From: Clostridia bacterium
GTDB lineage: Bacteria > Bacillota > Clostridia > Oscillospirales > RGIG5554
Direction of reading: 5' to 3'
Length of the DNA stretch: 46,415 nucleotides
Assembly: GCA_017507855.1 (NCBI GenBank)
Contig: JAFWAE010000031.1
Location: forward strand, 1 to 46,415
This document shows positions 23,146 through 33,285 of the stretch, piece by piece. Within the stretch, counting starts at the first letter, position 1. Each line of letters starts with the position of its first letter. The notes beneath the pieces were generated by a model that worked only from the letters and a program-made list of their open reading frames with translations, did not search any database and was not told the DNA's origin. The position numbers were made by a program, and so were the translations under genes.

Positions 23146-24759
23146 TTACGAGGGAATATTGGCGTCCAGGTAATTGTAGCGCCGTTGGAGGAAATTCTTC
23201 AGATATTGCAGGTTTTCCTCATAGGTCTTACAGCGGGAAGCCTCGTTGGAGGAATAGCCCGCTTTGGTTCCCAAAATATCCCACACTTGGAAATTATATG
23301 CGGCCGAAGGAGCCACCAAGGCACCCATGGCATCGATCTTTTCAAAGCACATGGCTAAAAGCTCATCCTTCACCTCGTCCCAACGGGCGCGCAGGCGGGC
23401 GGTGAAGGCGGGATCCTCAAACAGATAATTGAACCAAGTCAGCTTGATATAGGCATCCTCATCGTCCTTGCCCAAAGTGCAGAATTTTTCATACTGACCC
23501 CGATCCTGGGAAAAGTTTCCGAAAGCCAAGTCAAAGTCCCACAGGGGGCCCATTTCCAACAGGCCGCCGTCCCGCTTGGTGAAATAACAGCTGCGGCGGA
23601 AGCAGGAATCCAGATTATAGGTGATCTCGTGAGCAATAAACCAATCAATGGCGGAGTCTACGTCTATATATTCCTCATATCCGTCCAAAGCGATGACCGC
23701 CTTGTCTGCCTTGGCACACCAATCGTTGATGAAGCTGAAGTGGAGGGAGGACATCTTTTCGGTATCGGGGCTTTTGATGCGCACGAATTTCAGAATATCC
23801 GTATGAAAATAGTCGCGTCCCTTCTTATCCTCGGCATCCGAGCCTCCCACCTCCAGCAGGTATCCTGTGTCCGTGCGACCGTAATCCTCGTCGATCTCTA
23901 CACGCCCATCCTTAGCCTCCAGCTGTTCGCCCAAGGTGTACACGCCCTTGTATTCTCCGTTTAAAAACAAGTCCACGGGAATTTGATGCAAACGGGTAGA
24001 TAAATTGTCCAGCACCGTGGGCATCTCGTGGGCAATATAGCTGCGGATCAGGCTTCGGTCGCTGTAATTGGCCAACAAAACCCAATCCTTAGCCGCCTCC
24101 AGCCCCAACAGGGACTGCTTTTCAATAAACTTGATCTTATAGGGCTTCTTCTCCCAAAGCCAAGAGGAATGCCCACGTCCGCGTAGGGTCAGCTCCGTCA
24201 TTTCCAAGGTGGGATAGCCGCCCCCGTACATGGTCATAGCTCCGGTGACGTAGGTCTTCTGATCGTCCTGGGGAATATCCTCCCCCGTATCCAGCCAGAT
24301 CTCCACCACGGGAATGCTTTGAGCCTGACGGCGCGTCAGCACCCGATAGCTCTTCGTGCCGTTTTCGGAGGTCACCGTCAAACGGGCTCCCCCCGTCAGA
24401 TCTACCGTGCCGTCCTCGTTCAAGGAGCCGCGATCGAAGGTATAATCCCCTTCACTGACCTCCACCTGCAAACGCAGTGCGGCCAAATGCGCCTCGTCAA
24501 ACAAAAACGGAACCGTGCCCACCGCCGTATCTCCCGCCAGCGCAAACACCACGTCCTCTTCCAGGCAGGGATTTTCCGAAGCCAAAGCTTTCAATGCCGT
24601 CATCTCGGGCAAAACGGGGGGTGGCTCAGTGGTGGGGATCGTGGCAGGCTGAGTGTCAACGGGTTGCGTCACCGCAGGTGAGGCTGTACAACCGGCTGCC
24701 GCCAGCATCCACATTCCCACCAGCAACACCGCCGCCCAACGCAAGAAGGAAGCTTTCAT
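23146..24759 (-). CDS. CotH-family lipoprotein (putative protein kinase fold)
   Basis: 537 aa. A signal peptide ends in the lipobox AAAGC (Cys24), then a Thr/Pro-rich linker to about residue 50, a beta-rich domain to about 160 and the CotH domain. Seen in the CotH part: RGRGHSSWLWEKKPYKIKF (the conserved GN/HSSW and KxPYxxK block), DWVLLANYSDRSLIR, FLNGEYKGVYTLGEQ, and GPLWDFDLAFGN, whose DFD matches the metal-binding Asp of the atypical kinase. CotH of Bacillus phosphorylates spore coat proteins; extracellular bacterial lipoprotein members are common in Clostridia and often lie near cell-wall or cellulosome genes. Here it stands alone. AAAGGAG is 6 bases before the ATG. Confidence 0.88.
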   Translation of the reverse strand: MKASFLRWAAVLLVGMWMLAAAGCTASPAVTQPVDTQPATIPTTEPPPVLPEMTALKALASENPCLEEDVVFALAGDTAVGTVPFLFDEAHLAALRLQVEVSEGDYTFDRGSLNEDGTVDLTGGARLTVTSENGTKSYRVLTRRQAQSIPVVEIWLDTGEDIPQDDQKTYVTGAMTMYGGGYPTLEMTELTLRGRGHSSWLWEKKPYKIKFIEKQSLLGLEAAKDWVLLANYSDRSLIRSYIAHEMPTVLDNLSTRLHQIPVDLFLNGEYKGVYTLGEQLEAKDGRVEIDEDYGRTDTGYLLEVGGSDAEDKKGRDYFHTDILKFVRIKSPDTEKMSSLHFSFINDWCAKADKAVIALDGYEEYIDVDSAIDWFIAHEITYNLDSCFRRSCYFTKRDGGLLEMGPLWDFDLAFGNFSQDRGQYEKFCTLGKDDEDAYIKLTWFNYLFEDPAFTARLRARWDEVKDELLAMCFEKIDAMGALVAPSAAYNFQVWDILGTKAGYSSNEASRCKTYEENLQYLKNFLQRRYNYLDANIPS

Positions 24760-24796
24760 ATAATTCTCCTTTTATTACGGAAAAATCTCTTGGCTC

Positions 24797-24826
24797 ATTA
24801 TACCCCATAGATTCCTTTTTTGTCAA
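24797..24826 (-). promoter_or_regulatory. Promoter of the CotH-family gene
   Basis: Minus-strand TTGACA (24821-24826), 18 bases, TATAAT (24797-24802). Confidence 0.7.
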
Positions 24827-24832
24827 TATAGC

Positions 24833-24861
24833 TTGCGAAGGAGTTTCTTTTGTGGTAAAAT
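24833..24861 (+). promoter_or_regulatory. Promoter of the PHP phosphatase gene
   Basis: TTGCGA (24833-24838), 17 bases, TAAAAT (24856-24861), divergent from the CotH promoter a few bases away. Confidence 0.5.
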
Positions 24862-24898
24862 AAAAACATTCGCAGAAAAGAAGGAGCTTCTCTTCACT

Positions 24899-25702
24899 AT
24901 GCTTTTTGCCAACTATCACACCCATACGCCCCGCTGCAACCACGCCCGCGGGGAGGAACGGGAATATATCGAAGCCGCTATTCAAGCAGGCTATCAACTG
25001 CTCGGATTTTCCGACCATTCTCCCTATGTTTTTGAAAACGGACATGACTCCGGCTTTCGCATGAAATTGGAGGAAACCGAAAATTACGTCAGCACCCTGC
25101 AAGCCCTGCGGCGGGAATATGAGAAGGACATCACCCTGCTGATCGGCTTTGAGGCAGAATATTACCCCCGCCTTTTTGCCAAAACGCTGGCCTTCCTGCA
25201 CCCCTTTGATTACGATTTTCTGCTGCTGGGCCAGCATTTCACCGTCAATGAAACGGACGGGGTCAGTGTCAACCTTCCTATGACAGACGGTGATCTGCAT
25301 CAATTCGTAGACCAGACCTGTCAAGCCATGCACACCGGCGCGTTCACCTATTTCAACCACCCCGATATGCCCCTTCACACGGGCAGTCCCGCGGCGTACG
25401 AAAGGGAAATGACCCGCTTGTGCCAAACGGCCTTGGAAACGGACACTCCCCTGGAGTTGAATCTGTTGGGCATCCGCGGAAAACGGAACTATCCCCACGA
25501 GCCGTTTTGGGAGATCGTACAGCAAATTGGGAACCCCGTCATCATCGGCGTAGACGCCCACGATCCGCGCAATTTGGATCATCGCGAAGCCCTGGACGAG
25601 GCGTTAAAGCTGGTGGAAAAGTACCGTCTGCGCCTGATCGACCGCGTGCCGATAAAAGATCCGCACACCTGTGCGTTGGCTAAGGAGCTGAACCTATGCT
25701 AG
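24899..25702 (+). CDS. PHP-domain histidinol-phosphatase-type phosphoesterase
   Basis: 267 aa, the normal HisJ/HisK size. Metal-binding PHP motifs are in order: HTHTPRCNH (about residues 7-15), GFSDHSPY (about 38-45), GFEAEYYP (about 85-92), QHF and NHPDMP in the middle, and GVDAHDPRN (about 218-226) near the end. Family members cleave histidinol phosphate to histidinol in histidine synthesis, but other his genes are absent here, so other phosphoester substrates remain possible. The ATG at 24899 is the first codon of the domain; AAGGAG lies 12 bases upstream, slightly far. It overlaps the next gene by 7 bases. Confidence 0.87.
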   Translation: MLFANYHTHTPRCNHARGEEREYIEAAIQAGYQLLGFSDHSPYVFENGHDSGFRMKLEETENYVSTLQALRREYEKDITLLIGFEAEYYPRLFAKTLAFLHPFDYDFLLLGQHFTVNETDGVSVNLPMTDGDLHQFVDQTCQAMHTGAFTYFNHPDMPLHTGSPAAYEREMTRLCQTALETDTPLELNLLGIRGKRNYPHEPFWEIVQQIGNPVIIGVDAHDPRNLDHREALDEALKLVEKYRLRLIDRVPIKDPHTCALAKELNLC

Positions 25703-26088
25703 GCAAACATTGCCCCCGTTGCGGGGCTTGGATAGAGGAGGAGGTCTGCTGTCCCCTTTGCGGGGAGACGCTGACCTATGAGAATGCCGTGGAGATGAAA
25801 AAGGAGCGCCTCCCCTTCAACGCTCACACACGCTGGTTTTGGATCAAGACCTGCGGCTTGAGCGCGGCGGTGTTGTTGATCTGCCTGATAGCGGCGTCCT
25901 GCAACGGCACTCTGCCGAAGCTCGGCTGGCTTCCTGCCCTGCTCTCCCTTTGGTTGGGGTGGCAGGAAAGGGCTTTGATCCGCGCTCTTATGTGGAAATA
26001 CACCCCCTCCTACGCCAAGTTTTCCCTGCTGATCCTTCGCATTTTCCTTTCCGCCGCATCTCTGCTTCTTTGCCTGTTTTTGCGCTGA
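25696..26088 (+). CDS. Small zinc-ribbon membrane protein
   Basis: 130 aa of unknown function. The N terminus has two CxxC knuckles, CPRCG (residues 6-10) and CPLCG (19-23), forming a zinc ribbon. Three hydrophobic stretches follow (about 50-68 ending AASC, 77-88 and 108-128), so the ribbon is probably on the cytoplasmic side. The start overlaps the phosphatase stop by 7 bases, which indicates co-translation, but no functional link is evident. Confidence 0.75.
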   Translation: MLGKHCPRCGAWIEEEVCCPLCGETLTYENAVEMKKERLPFNAHTRWFWIKTCGLSAAVLLICLIAASCNGTLPKLGWLPALLSLWLGWQERALIRALMWKYTPSYAKFSLLILRIFLSAASLLLCLFLR

Positions 26089-26127
26089 AAACAAGCTCCT
26101 TTTCCCTTGCGGAAAGGAGCTTGTTTT
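26088..26127 (+). terminator. Terminator after the zinc-ribbon gene
   Basis: AAAACAAGCTCCTTT/AAGGAGCTTGTTTT stem with T-rich end, overlapping the stop codon region. Confidence 0.85.
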
Positions 26128-26163
26128 GATTTCTCACATTTTCTCACATTTGGCTTGGTCGCC

Positions 26164-26192
26164 TTGCAAAAAAGTCTGAAATGGGGTATAAT
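26164..26192 (+). promoter_or_regulatory. ssrA promoter
   Basis: TTGCAA (26164-26169), 17 bases, TATAAT (26187-26192), 16 bases before the mature 5' end. Confidence 0.75.
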
Positions 26193-26208
26193 AAACTTGC
26201 TTATGTAT

Positions 26209-26555
26209 GGGGGCGTACCGGTTTCGACAGGGGCGCTGCAGTGTGATAAGCGGGCAGCGGTGCGGAACCGCTATAAAAGCCGTAAAACAAAAATAACTGA
26301 CAACTCTAAGTTAGCTGTCGCTGCCTAATTAAGGCAGCCGTCATACCCCGGAGGACCACGGCCGGGGCTATGGCGTGACTGAGTGGTGCACGTGAGGCGG
26401 CCAAGCTTTGCCCCGCCCATGAATCATGAAGCTACCAAAACGCAGAGCCTGCTGTTCGGCGCTGCGCAGAGGGAACGTTAAACGACCAGCTGCGCCCGGA
26501 GAAATTTGCATGAATTTGCTTTTGGACAGGGGTTCGACTCCCCTCGCCTCCACCA
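26209..26555 (+). ncRNA. ssrA: Transfer-messenger RNA (tmRNA)
   Basis: 347 bases. The tRNA-like domain is complete: 5' GGGGGCG pairs with 3' CGCCTCC and is followed by ACCA; the 5' part carries the conserved GGTTTCGAC, and the 3' end has the T arm AGGGGTTCGACTCCCCT. The tag frame ends in DNSKLAVAA followed by TAA (about 26297-26328), upstream part about KTKIT; the resume codon is near 26285, and the terminal AVAA fits the ALAA-type ClpXP tag. It rescues stalled ribosomes with SmpB. One-piece tmRNA with its own promoter and terminator. Confidence 0.96.
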
Positions 26556-26590
26556 GAAAACGACAGATTCCGACAGGAATCTGTCGTTTT
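26556..26590 (+). terminator. ssrA terminator
   Basis: GAAAACGACAGATTCC-GACA-GGAATCTGTCGTTTTC, beginning one base after the CCA end. Confidence 0.9.
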
Positions 26591-26592
26591 CA

Positions 26593-26775
26593 ACTAAATC
26601 CACCCTTGCGGGTGGGTGAAATATTGCTTTGCAATGTGAAATACGCCTGCGACGTGTGAAATTCGCCTCGACGGCGAGTGGGTGGATTTCATTTCACTTG
26701 ATGCGATAGCATCAAATTTCACAATTTACGGAGTAAATTATTTCACCGTGAGCGTAAGCGAACGATTTCACTAAA
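26593..26775. repeat. Hairpin array 3, directly after tmRNA
   Basis: A run of small palindromes (ATTGCTTTGCAAT, CGCCTCGACGGCG, TTGATGCGATAGCATCAA, AATTTACGGAGTAAATT, GTGAGCGTAAGCGAAC) joined by GTGAAAT or TTTCAC. Outer inverted repeat AAATCCACCC (26596-26605) and GGGTGGATTT (26680-26689). It opens with TTCAACTAAATCC, the same junction as array 2 after tRNA-Gln. No gene. Confidence 0.85.
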
Positions 26776-27101
26776 AACGAACGGTTATGTGAGAGTTCGA
26801 ATTCATACGTAAACTGCCGAAAATATCTTTTTCGTAGTCCATAGACAAAACAAGCAAATCCGAACTGTTTCGTTACGACGGAACTGTTCGGATTTGTTTT
26901 TTACTTTGATTATCCATATTAAAAGATACCGCCGAGAGCGACCAAACGATTACTCTCGGAGGTGTTTTCTTACAATTTCTTTTTGACAACGCAGGTTTCA
27001 AGCATTCTCAAATGCCGCATCAAATATACTTCTCCATCCGCAAATATCTCGAACAACCTTTGCGGATAAACCTCAAAAAGAAAGCCGCGCGTGCTTTGGC
27101 A
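26776..27101. other. Gene-free stretch with two orphan hairpins
   Basis: No supportable gene. It holds an orphan plus-strand terminator (26855-26902: CAAATCCGAAC/GTTCGGATTTG then TTTTTT) with no gene before it, and a second stem, CCGAGAG/CTCTCGG (about 26929-26961). This could be the debris of a lost gene or mobile element between ssrA and the acyltransferase promoter. Confidence 0.5.
26855..26902 (+). terminator. Orphan terminator
   Basis: CAAATCCGAAC stem, about 20-base loop, GTTCGGATTTGTTTTTT. Confidence 0.7.
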
Positions 27102-27130
27102 TTGCAAATGCCGCAAAAACATGGTATAAT
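27102..27130 (+). promoter_or_regulatory. Promoter of the acyltransferase gene
   Basis: TTGCAA (27102-27107), 17 bases, TATAAT (27125-27130). Confidence 0.7.
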
Positions 27131-27202
27131 ATCTTCAAGGCACAGGAAACGGCACTTTTTTCATCTGCCGTGCCCCCAATATAAGTGACGGGACGTGATC
27201 CT

Positions 27203-28477
27203 ATGAAGATCAACACGCGCACACTGACTTACGAAGAAGTATTAAAGCTACCGCGGCTAAAAAGACAGAAGCCCCTCAAACCCAGCCGTCTGCTGGCCAC
27301 AGTGGTGCGCATTGCCTCTGCCCCCACATTCCGCAAGATCGACTTCTCCTACACCACCGAGCGTATGGAGTTGGTAAAGGGGCAGCCCTGTCTGATCCTG
27401 ATGAACCATTCCAGCTTCACAGACATGAAGCTGGCCTACGCTATTTTTTACCCCATGCGCTTCGGCATCGTATCCTCTGTGGACGGCATGACGGGTATTT
27501 TGGGCAAACTGATGCGGCTTTTGGGCTGCACTCCCACCCACAAATACGTGGCAGACCTTTCCCTCGTTCACGATATCCGGTATATGCTGAAGGTAAACAA
27601 GACCAGCGTATTGATGTACCCCGAAGCCGGCTACTCTTTTGACGGCCGTGCCACCGCCCTTCCTCGAAAGCTTGGCGTGCTGATGAAGCACCTGGGCGTC
27701 CCCGTGGTAACGGTGATCACCCAAGGTGCCTTTGCCCGCGACCCGCTGTACAACATGCTGCAGCTGCGCAACGTAAAGGTCAGCGCTCACGTAAAATGCC
27801 TAGCTACGGCAGAGGAGATCCGCGAAAAAAGCGTGGCTGAGCTGGATGCCTTGCTGGACGAAGCCTTTTCCTTTGATAATTTTGCCTGGCAACGGGATCA
27901 CCGCATTGCCGTGACCGAGCCCTTCCGCGCTGACGGGCTGCACCGCATTCTCTACAAATGTCCCCATTGCGGCGCAGAGGGTCGTATGGAGGGAAAGGGC
28001 ATTTTGCTGACCTGCCACGCCTGCAATAAGCAATGGGAGATGGACGAATACGGTCAGCTTTTGGCTTGCGACGGGGAGACCGAATACCCCCATATTCCCG
28101 ACTGGTACCGTTGGCAAAGAGACTGTGTGCGCGAGGAGCTGGAAAAAGGCACCTACCGCTTGGATGAGGAAGTGGACATTGCCGTACAGGTCAATTTAAA
28201 CGGCATCTGCAAAATCGGCACAGGCCGCCTGATCCACGACTTCAACGGCTTTCATCTAACGAGTACGGACGGTAAGTTGGACTATGTACAGCCCCCAACG
28301 GCCTCTCACACTCTGTATGCAGACTATTATTGGTATGAGATCGGAGATATGATCGGCATCGGAAACAACGAGTTTTCTTATTTTTGCTTTCCCAAACCCC
28401 ACGTTTCCGTCACCAAGGCCCGCCTGGCAACGGAAGAGCTGTACAAAATGAAAATGGCCAGAAAAGCGAAATACTGA
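27203..28477 (+). CDS. PlsC-type acyltransferase with a zinc-ribbon C-terminal half
   Basis: 424 aa. Residues about 60-230 are an acylglycerol-phosphate acyltransferase domain: NHSSFTD (the H-x4-D catalytic motif, about residue 68), GRATALPRKLG, and PEAGYSFDG in the place of the usual PEGTRS block. Residues about 255-285 contain CPHCG and CHAC knuckles of a zinc ribbon, followed by a beta-rich region to the end that I do not recognise. It probably acylates a lysophospholipid or similar acceptor at the membrane inner face; the ribbon suggests binding of a partner or nucleic acid. The start is uncertain: the ATG at 27203 has only a weak site (GGGAC), and a GTG at 27185 is possible. Confidence 0.75.
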   Translation: MKINTRTLTYEEVLKLPRLKRQKPLKPSRLLATVVRIASAPTFRKIDFSYTTERMELVKGQPCLILMNHSSFTDMKLAYAIFYPMRFGIVSSVDGMTGILGKLMRLLGCTPTHKYVADLSLVHDIRYMLKVNKTSVLMYPEAGYSFDGRATALPRKLGVLMKHLGVPVVTVITQGAFARDPLYNMLQLRNVKVSAHVKCLATAEEIREKSVAELDALLDEAFSFDNFAWQRDHRIAVTEPFRADGLHRILYKCPHCGAEGRMEGKGILLTCHACNKQWEMDEYGQLLACDGETEYPHIPDWYRWQRDCVREELEKGTYRLDEEVDIAVQVNLNGICKIGTGRLIHDFNGFHLTSTDGKLDYVQPPTASHTLYADYYWYEIGDMIGIGNNEFSYFCFPKPHVSVTKARLATEELYKMKMARKAKY

Positions 28478-28481
28478 CAAA

Positions 28482-28518
28482 AAAACGAGGACGGAGAAGC
28501 ACTCTCCGTCCTCGTTTG
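28482..28518. terminator. Bidirectional terminator between convergent genes
   Basis: AAACGAGGACGGAGA stem and complement TCTCCGTCCTCGTTT, T-rich on both strands. Confidence 0.8.
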
Positions 28519-28520
28519 CT

Positions 28521-29402
28521 TTATGCTTGATAGAAGCACGTATAACCGCTGTATTCCTTGGTCTTTACCGTGCCGCTTTGCTCGCTTTCCACTTCCTTGG
28601 TGAGGTTGCCATATTGGTCGTAGGTATACTCGTACTCCAACGAATATCCACTTTCCGTTCGCACACATTTGGCCAGCCTGCCCTTGGCGTCGTATTCGTT
28701 TTCAAAGGTGACGACGTGGCTATCTCCAATGGTCTTGCGGGTAACGTGGCCGCGCTCGTCGTAAGTGTAGCACACTGCCTCGGGATCGTTGGGCATGGTC
28801 TCTTTTACCAATCGGCCCAAGCTGTCGTATTCATACATGATGACCTGCACGTCGGAGCCGCCGTAGACGGAGGTCTCCTTGCTCACGCGGCCTTGGGCAT
28901 CGTATTCATAGGTAATTTCCGTTTCGTACCCCGCAGTGGAGGAGGCCTTTTGGGACAGGACACGCCCCTTCTCATCCAGCTCGTAGGTATAGGTATAGGC
29001 GTTGGCATAATACTCGCTTTCGTAATCCGAGGCGACGAGCAGACCGTTTTCGTCATAGGTGTAGGTGTACACCGTTGTTAAATCGCCCCCCAAATTGGTG
29101 GTTTCCGTAAGCCCGGTGTATTTCCAAACGAAGTGCTCCAGCAGCTGCTTGGCATCTCTGTAATCTCCCAGCTGTAAAAGCAGGGTGTAGGCCTCGGCGT
29201 ACTGACTGCGGCCGATCAGGCTGACGGCCTGCACGTAGATCTCCTCCAAGGAGTCGTCGGGGGAAGTATGTTGGGTTTGAGGCTGCGTGGGCTCAACGGC
29301 GGGCGCCGAGGGCTTGGTGGCGGGATCGGATGCGGGGGCGGAACAGGCAACCAGCATTACACAAAGCACCCATACAAGAAAAAGAACAGCTCGCTGTTTC
29401 AT
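28521..29402 (-). CDS. YD-repeat lipoprotein
   Basis: 293 aa. The signal peptide ends in lipobox LVAC (Cys20), then a Pro/Thr linker to about residue 45, a short helical part (about 50-90, TPR-like: AVSLIGRSQYAEAYTLLLQLG) and at least six tandem YD-type repeats of about 20-25 residues (YTYDENGLLVA, YELDEKGRVLS, YEYDAQGRVSK, YEYDSLGRLVK, YTYDERGHVTR, YTYDQYGNLTK). Such beta repeats occur in Rhs toxins and surface binding proteins; no toxin domain follows. It is likely an exposed binding protein. GGAGG 8 bases before the ATG at 29402 fixes the start; the longer frame has no ribosome site. The short RHS repeat set distinguishes it from full Rhs proteins. Confidence 0.82.
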   Translation of the reverse strand: MKQRAVLFLVWVLCVMLVACSAPASDPATKPSAPAVEPTQPQTQHTSPDDSLEEIYVQAVSLIGRSQYAEAYTLLLQLGDYRDAKQLLEHFVWKYTGLTETTNLGGDLTTVYTYTYDENGLLVASDYESEYYANAYTYTYELDEKGRVLSQKASSTAGYETEITYEYDAQGRVSKETSVYGGSDVQVIMYEYDSLGRLVKETMPNDPEAVCYTYDERGHVTRKTIGDSHVVTFENEYDAKGRLAKCVRTESGYSLEYEYTYDQYGNLTKEVESEQSGTVKTKEYSGYTCFYQA

Positions 29403-29609
29403 AAAAACAACCTCCAAATCGTTCTGCCTCAACATTATAGCACGCCTCTCCCGTTTTTTCAAGCCGCCTTTCCTCAAAAAGAGTGTGTTTTTCCTGCTTT
29501 GCGTTGAAAAAAAGAAAATGCCCCGCTTTTTCCTTTCTTTTTGACTTTACTTTTTGTCCGCAATTTGTTAAAATACAATGTAATTAAATTAAAGAAGGGT
29601 CTATAGATC

Positions 29610-30950
29610 ATGGAAAAACGGGAACGCTTATCTTCCCGCCTGGGTTTTATTCTGCTGAGCGCAGGCTGTGCCATCGGTTGCGGAAACGTATGGAAATTTC
29701 CCTGGATGGCGGGACAAAACGGGGGCGGTGTCTTTGTCGTCATTTACTTGTTGTGCCTGCTTTTGCTGGGACTTCCCGTCATGGTGATGGAATTTTCTTT
29801 GGGGCGCGCCTCTCAGGCCAGCCCTGTGATGATGTACCGCAAGCTGGAAAAGCCCGGTCAAAAATGGCATATTCACGGTTACTTTGCCCTGTTCGGTAAT
29901 GTCTGCCTGATGTCCTTTTACACCTGTGTATCCGGCTGGCTGATCTATTATTTTTACCGTTTCGTCACCGGCCAAACGGCCGGGCTGGGCTTTGGCGCCA
30001 TGACTGCCGATGCAGGGGTAAACATGCTTTTCATGGCCGTCGTCGTAATTGCGGGGTTTGTTATCCTCAGCTTCAAGCTACAGGGCGGGCTGGAACGCAT
30101 CAACAAATACATGATGCTGGCATTGCTGTTTCTGATCGTCGTGCTGGCGGCGCACAGTCTAACTATGAAAGGCGCCCCCGAAGGCCTGAAATTTTATCTA
30201 TTGCCCGACTTTTCCAAATTCAGTCCTTCCGTAATCGTCAGTGCCATGAATCAAGCTTTCTTCACCCTCAGCCTGGGTATCGGCTCCATGGCCATTTTCG
30301 GCAGCTATATAGGCAAAGAGCGCTCCTTGTTGGGTGAATCCGTCAACATCATTCTACTGGACAGCTTCGTGGCTATGACCGCAGGGCTGATTATCTTTCC
30401 CGCCTGCTTTACCTACGGGCTGGAGGTCAAATCGGGCCCGTCCCTGCTTTTCGACACCATGGCCACCGTGTTCAACCACATGGAGGGCGGTCGTCTTTGG
30501 GGGTCTGTGTTTTTCCTGTTCATGGTATTTGCCGCCATGTCCACGGTTTTGGCTGTATTTGAAAACATTTTGGCCTGCGTGCGCGAATTAACGGGCTGGA
30601 GTCGCCGCAAGGGCTGTGTGATCTGTGCCATTGGGCTGTTGCTGACCTCCACGACCACGGCTTTGGGCTTTAATTTGTGGAAATTCCAGCCCTTTGCCAA
30701 AGGTTCTACCTGGCTGGATCTGTGGGATTTCCTGGTCTCCACCAACCTGCTTCCCTTAGGATCCCTGATCTTTGCCGTTTTCTGCTGTAACAAACGCTAC
30801 GGTTGGGGTTGGGATAAATTCATGACCGAGGCCAACACAGGCAAAGGGCCCAAGGTTCAAAATTGGATGAAACCCCTGTTTTTCTACGTAGTGCCCGCCG
30901 CGATTCTGACCCTGTATATCATTGCCTTGATCAACTTTAATTGGAAATAA
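29610..30950 (+). CDS. Sodium-dependent transporter of the NSS (neurotransmitter:sodium symporter) family
   Basis: 446 aa, eleven or so membrane helices. The first helix carries the family signature SAGCAIGCGNVWKFPW followed by GGG, which forms the two sodium sites and the unwound substrate site, and the end of helix 2 has VMVMEFSLGRASQ. NSS bacterial members (LeuT, Tyt1, MhsT) import amino acids with sodium; the substrate here cannot be named. The gene stop is 14 bases before the tex start, so the two may be cotranscribed. GAAGGG precedes the ATG by 10 bases. Confidence 0.92.
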   Translation: MEKRERLSSRLGFILLSAGCAIGCGNVWKFPWMAGQNGGGVFVVIYLLCLLLLGLPVMVMEFSLGRASQASPVMMYRKLEKPGQKWHIHGYFALFGNVCLMSFYTCVSGWLIYYFYRFVTGQTAGLGFGAMTADAGVNMLFMAVVVIAGFVILSFKLQGGLERINKYMMLALLFLIVVLAAHSLTMKGAPEGLKFYLLPDFSKFSPSVIVSAMNQAFFTLSLGIGSMAIFGSYIGKERSLLGESVNIILLDSFVAMTAGLIIFPACFTYGLEVKSGPSLLFDTMATVFNHMEGGRLWGSVFFLFMVFAAMSTVLAVFENILACVRELTGWSRRKGCVICAIGLLLTSTTTALGFNLWKFQPFAKGSTWLDLWDFLVSTNLLPLGSLIFAVFCCNKRYGWGWDKFMTEANTGKGPKVQNWMKPLFFYVVPAAILTLYIIALINFNWK

Positions 30951-30964
30951 TAAAGGAGAAGCTT

Positions 30965-33106
<2,142 letters not shown>

Positions 33107-33111
33107 CAAAA

Positions 33112-33152
33112 CAAGCTCGTCTTGCCCCTTGGGCAGGACGGGCTTTTATTTT
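33112..33152 (+). terminator. Terminator of tex
   Basis: AAGC-CGTC-TGCCC/GGGCA-GACGGGCTT stem followed by TTATTTTG. Confidence 0.8.
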
Positions 33153-33190
33153 GATCCAAAAAGCCACGCAGTGTTTTTTTGCATTTTTTC

Positions 33191-33219
33191 TTGCATTTTT
33201 CTGTTAGACGGAGTAGAAT
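33191..33219 (+). promoter_or_regulatory. Promoter of the SIS-PIG-L operon
   Basis: TTGCAT (33191-33196), 17 bases, TAGAAT (33214-33219). Confidence 0.5.
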
Positions 33220-33285
33220 AAAGCAAGTACCCTGCAAACAAACTCCCTGCAGGTATAATTTCGTCAAACAAGGCGGTGACTCGGC

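Noticed and set aside
26107-26328. Reading frame ending in KLAVAA
   Set aside because: Only its end is translated, as the tmRNA tag; the rest is promoter and tmRNA 5' domain.
28521-29402. Rhs/contact-dependent toxin
   Set aside because: Only about six YD repeats, no core cap and no C-terminal toxin or adjacent immunity gene.
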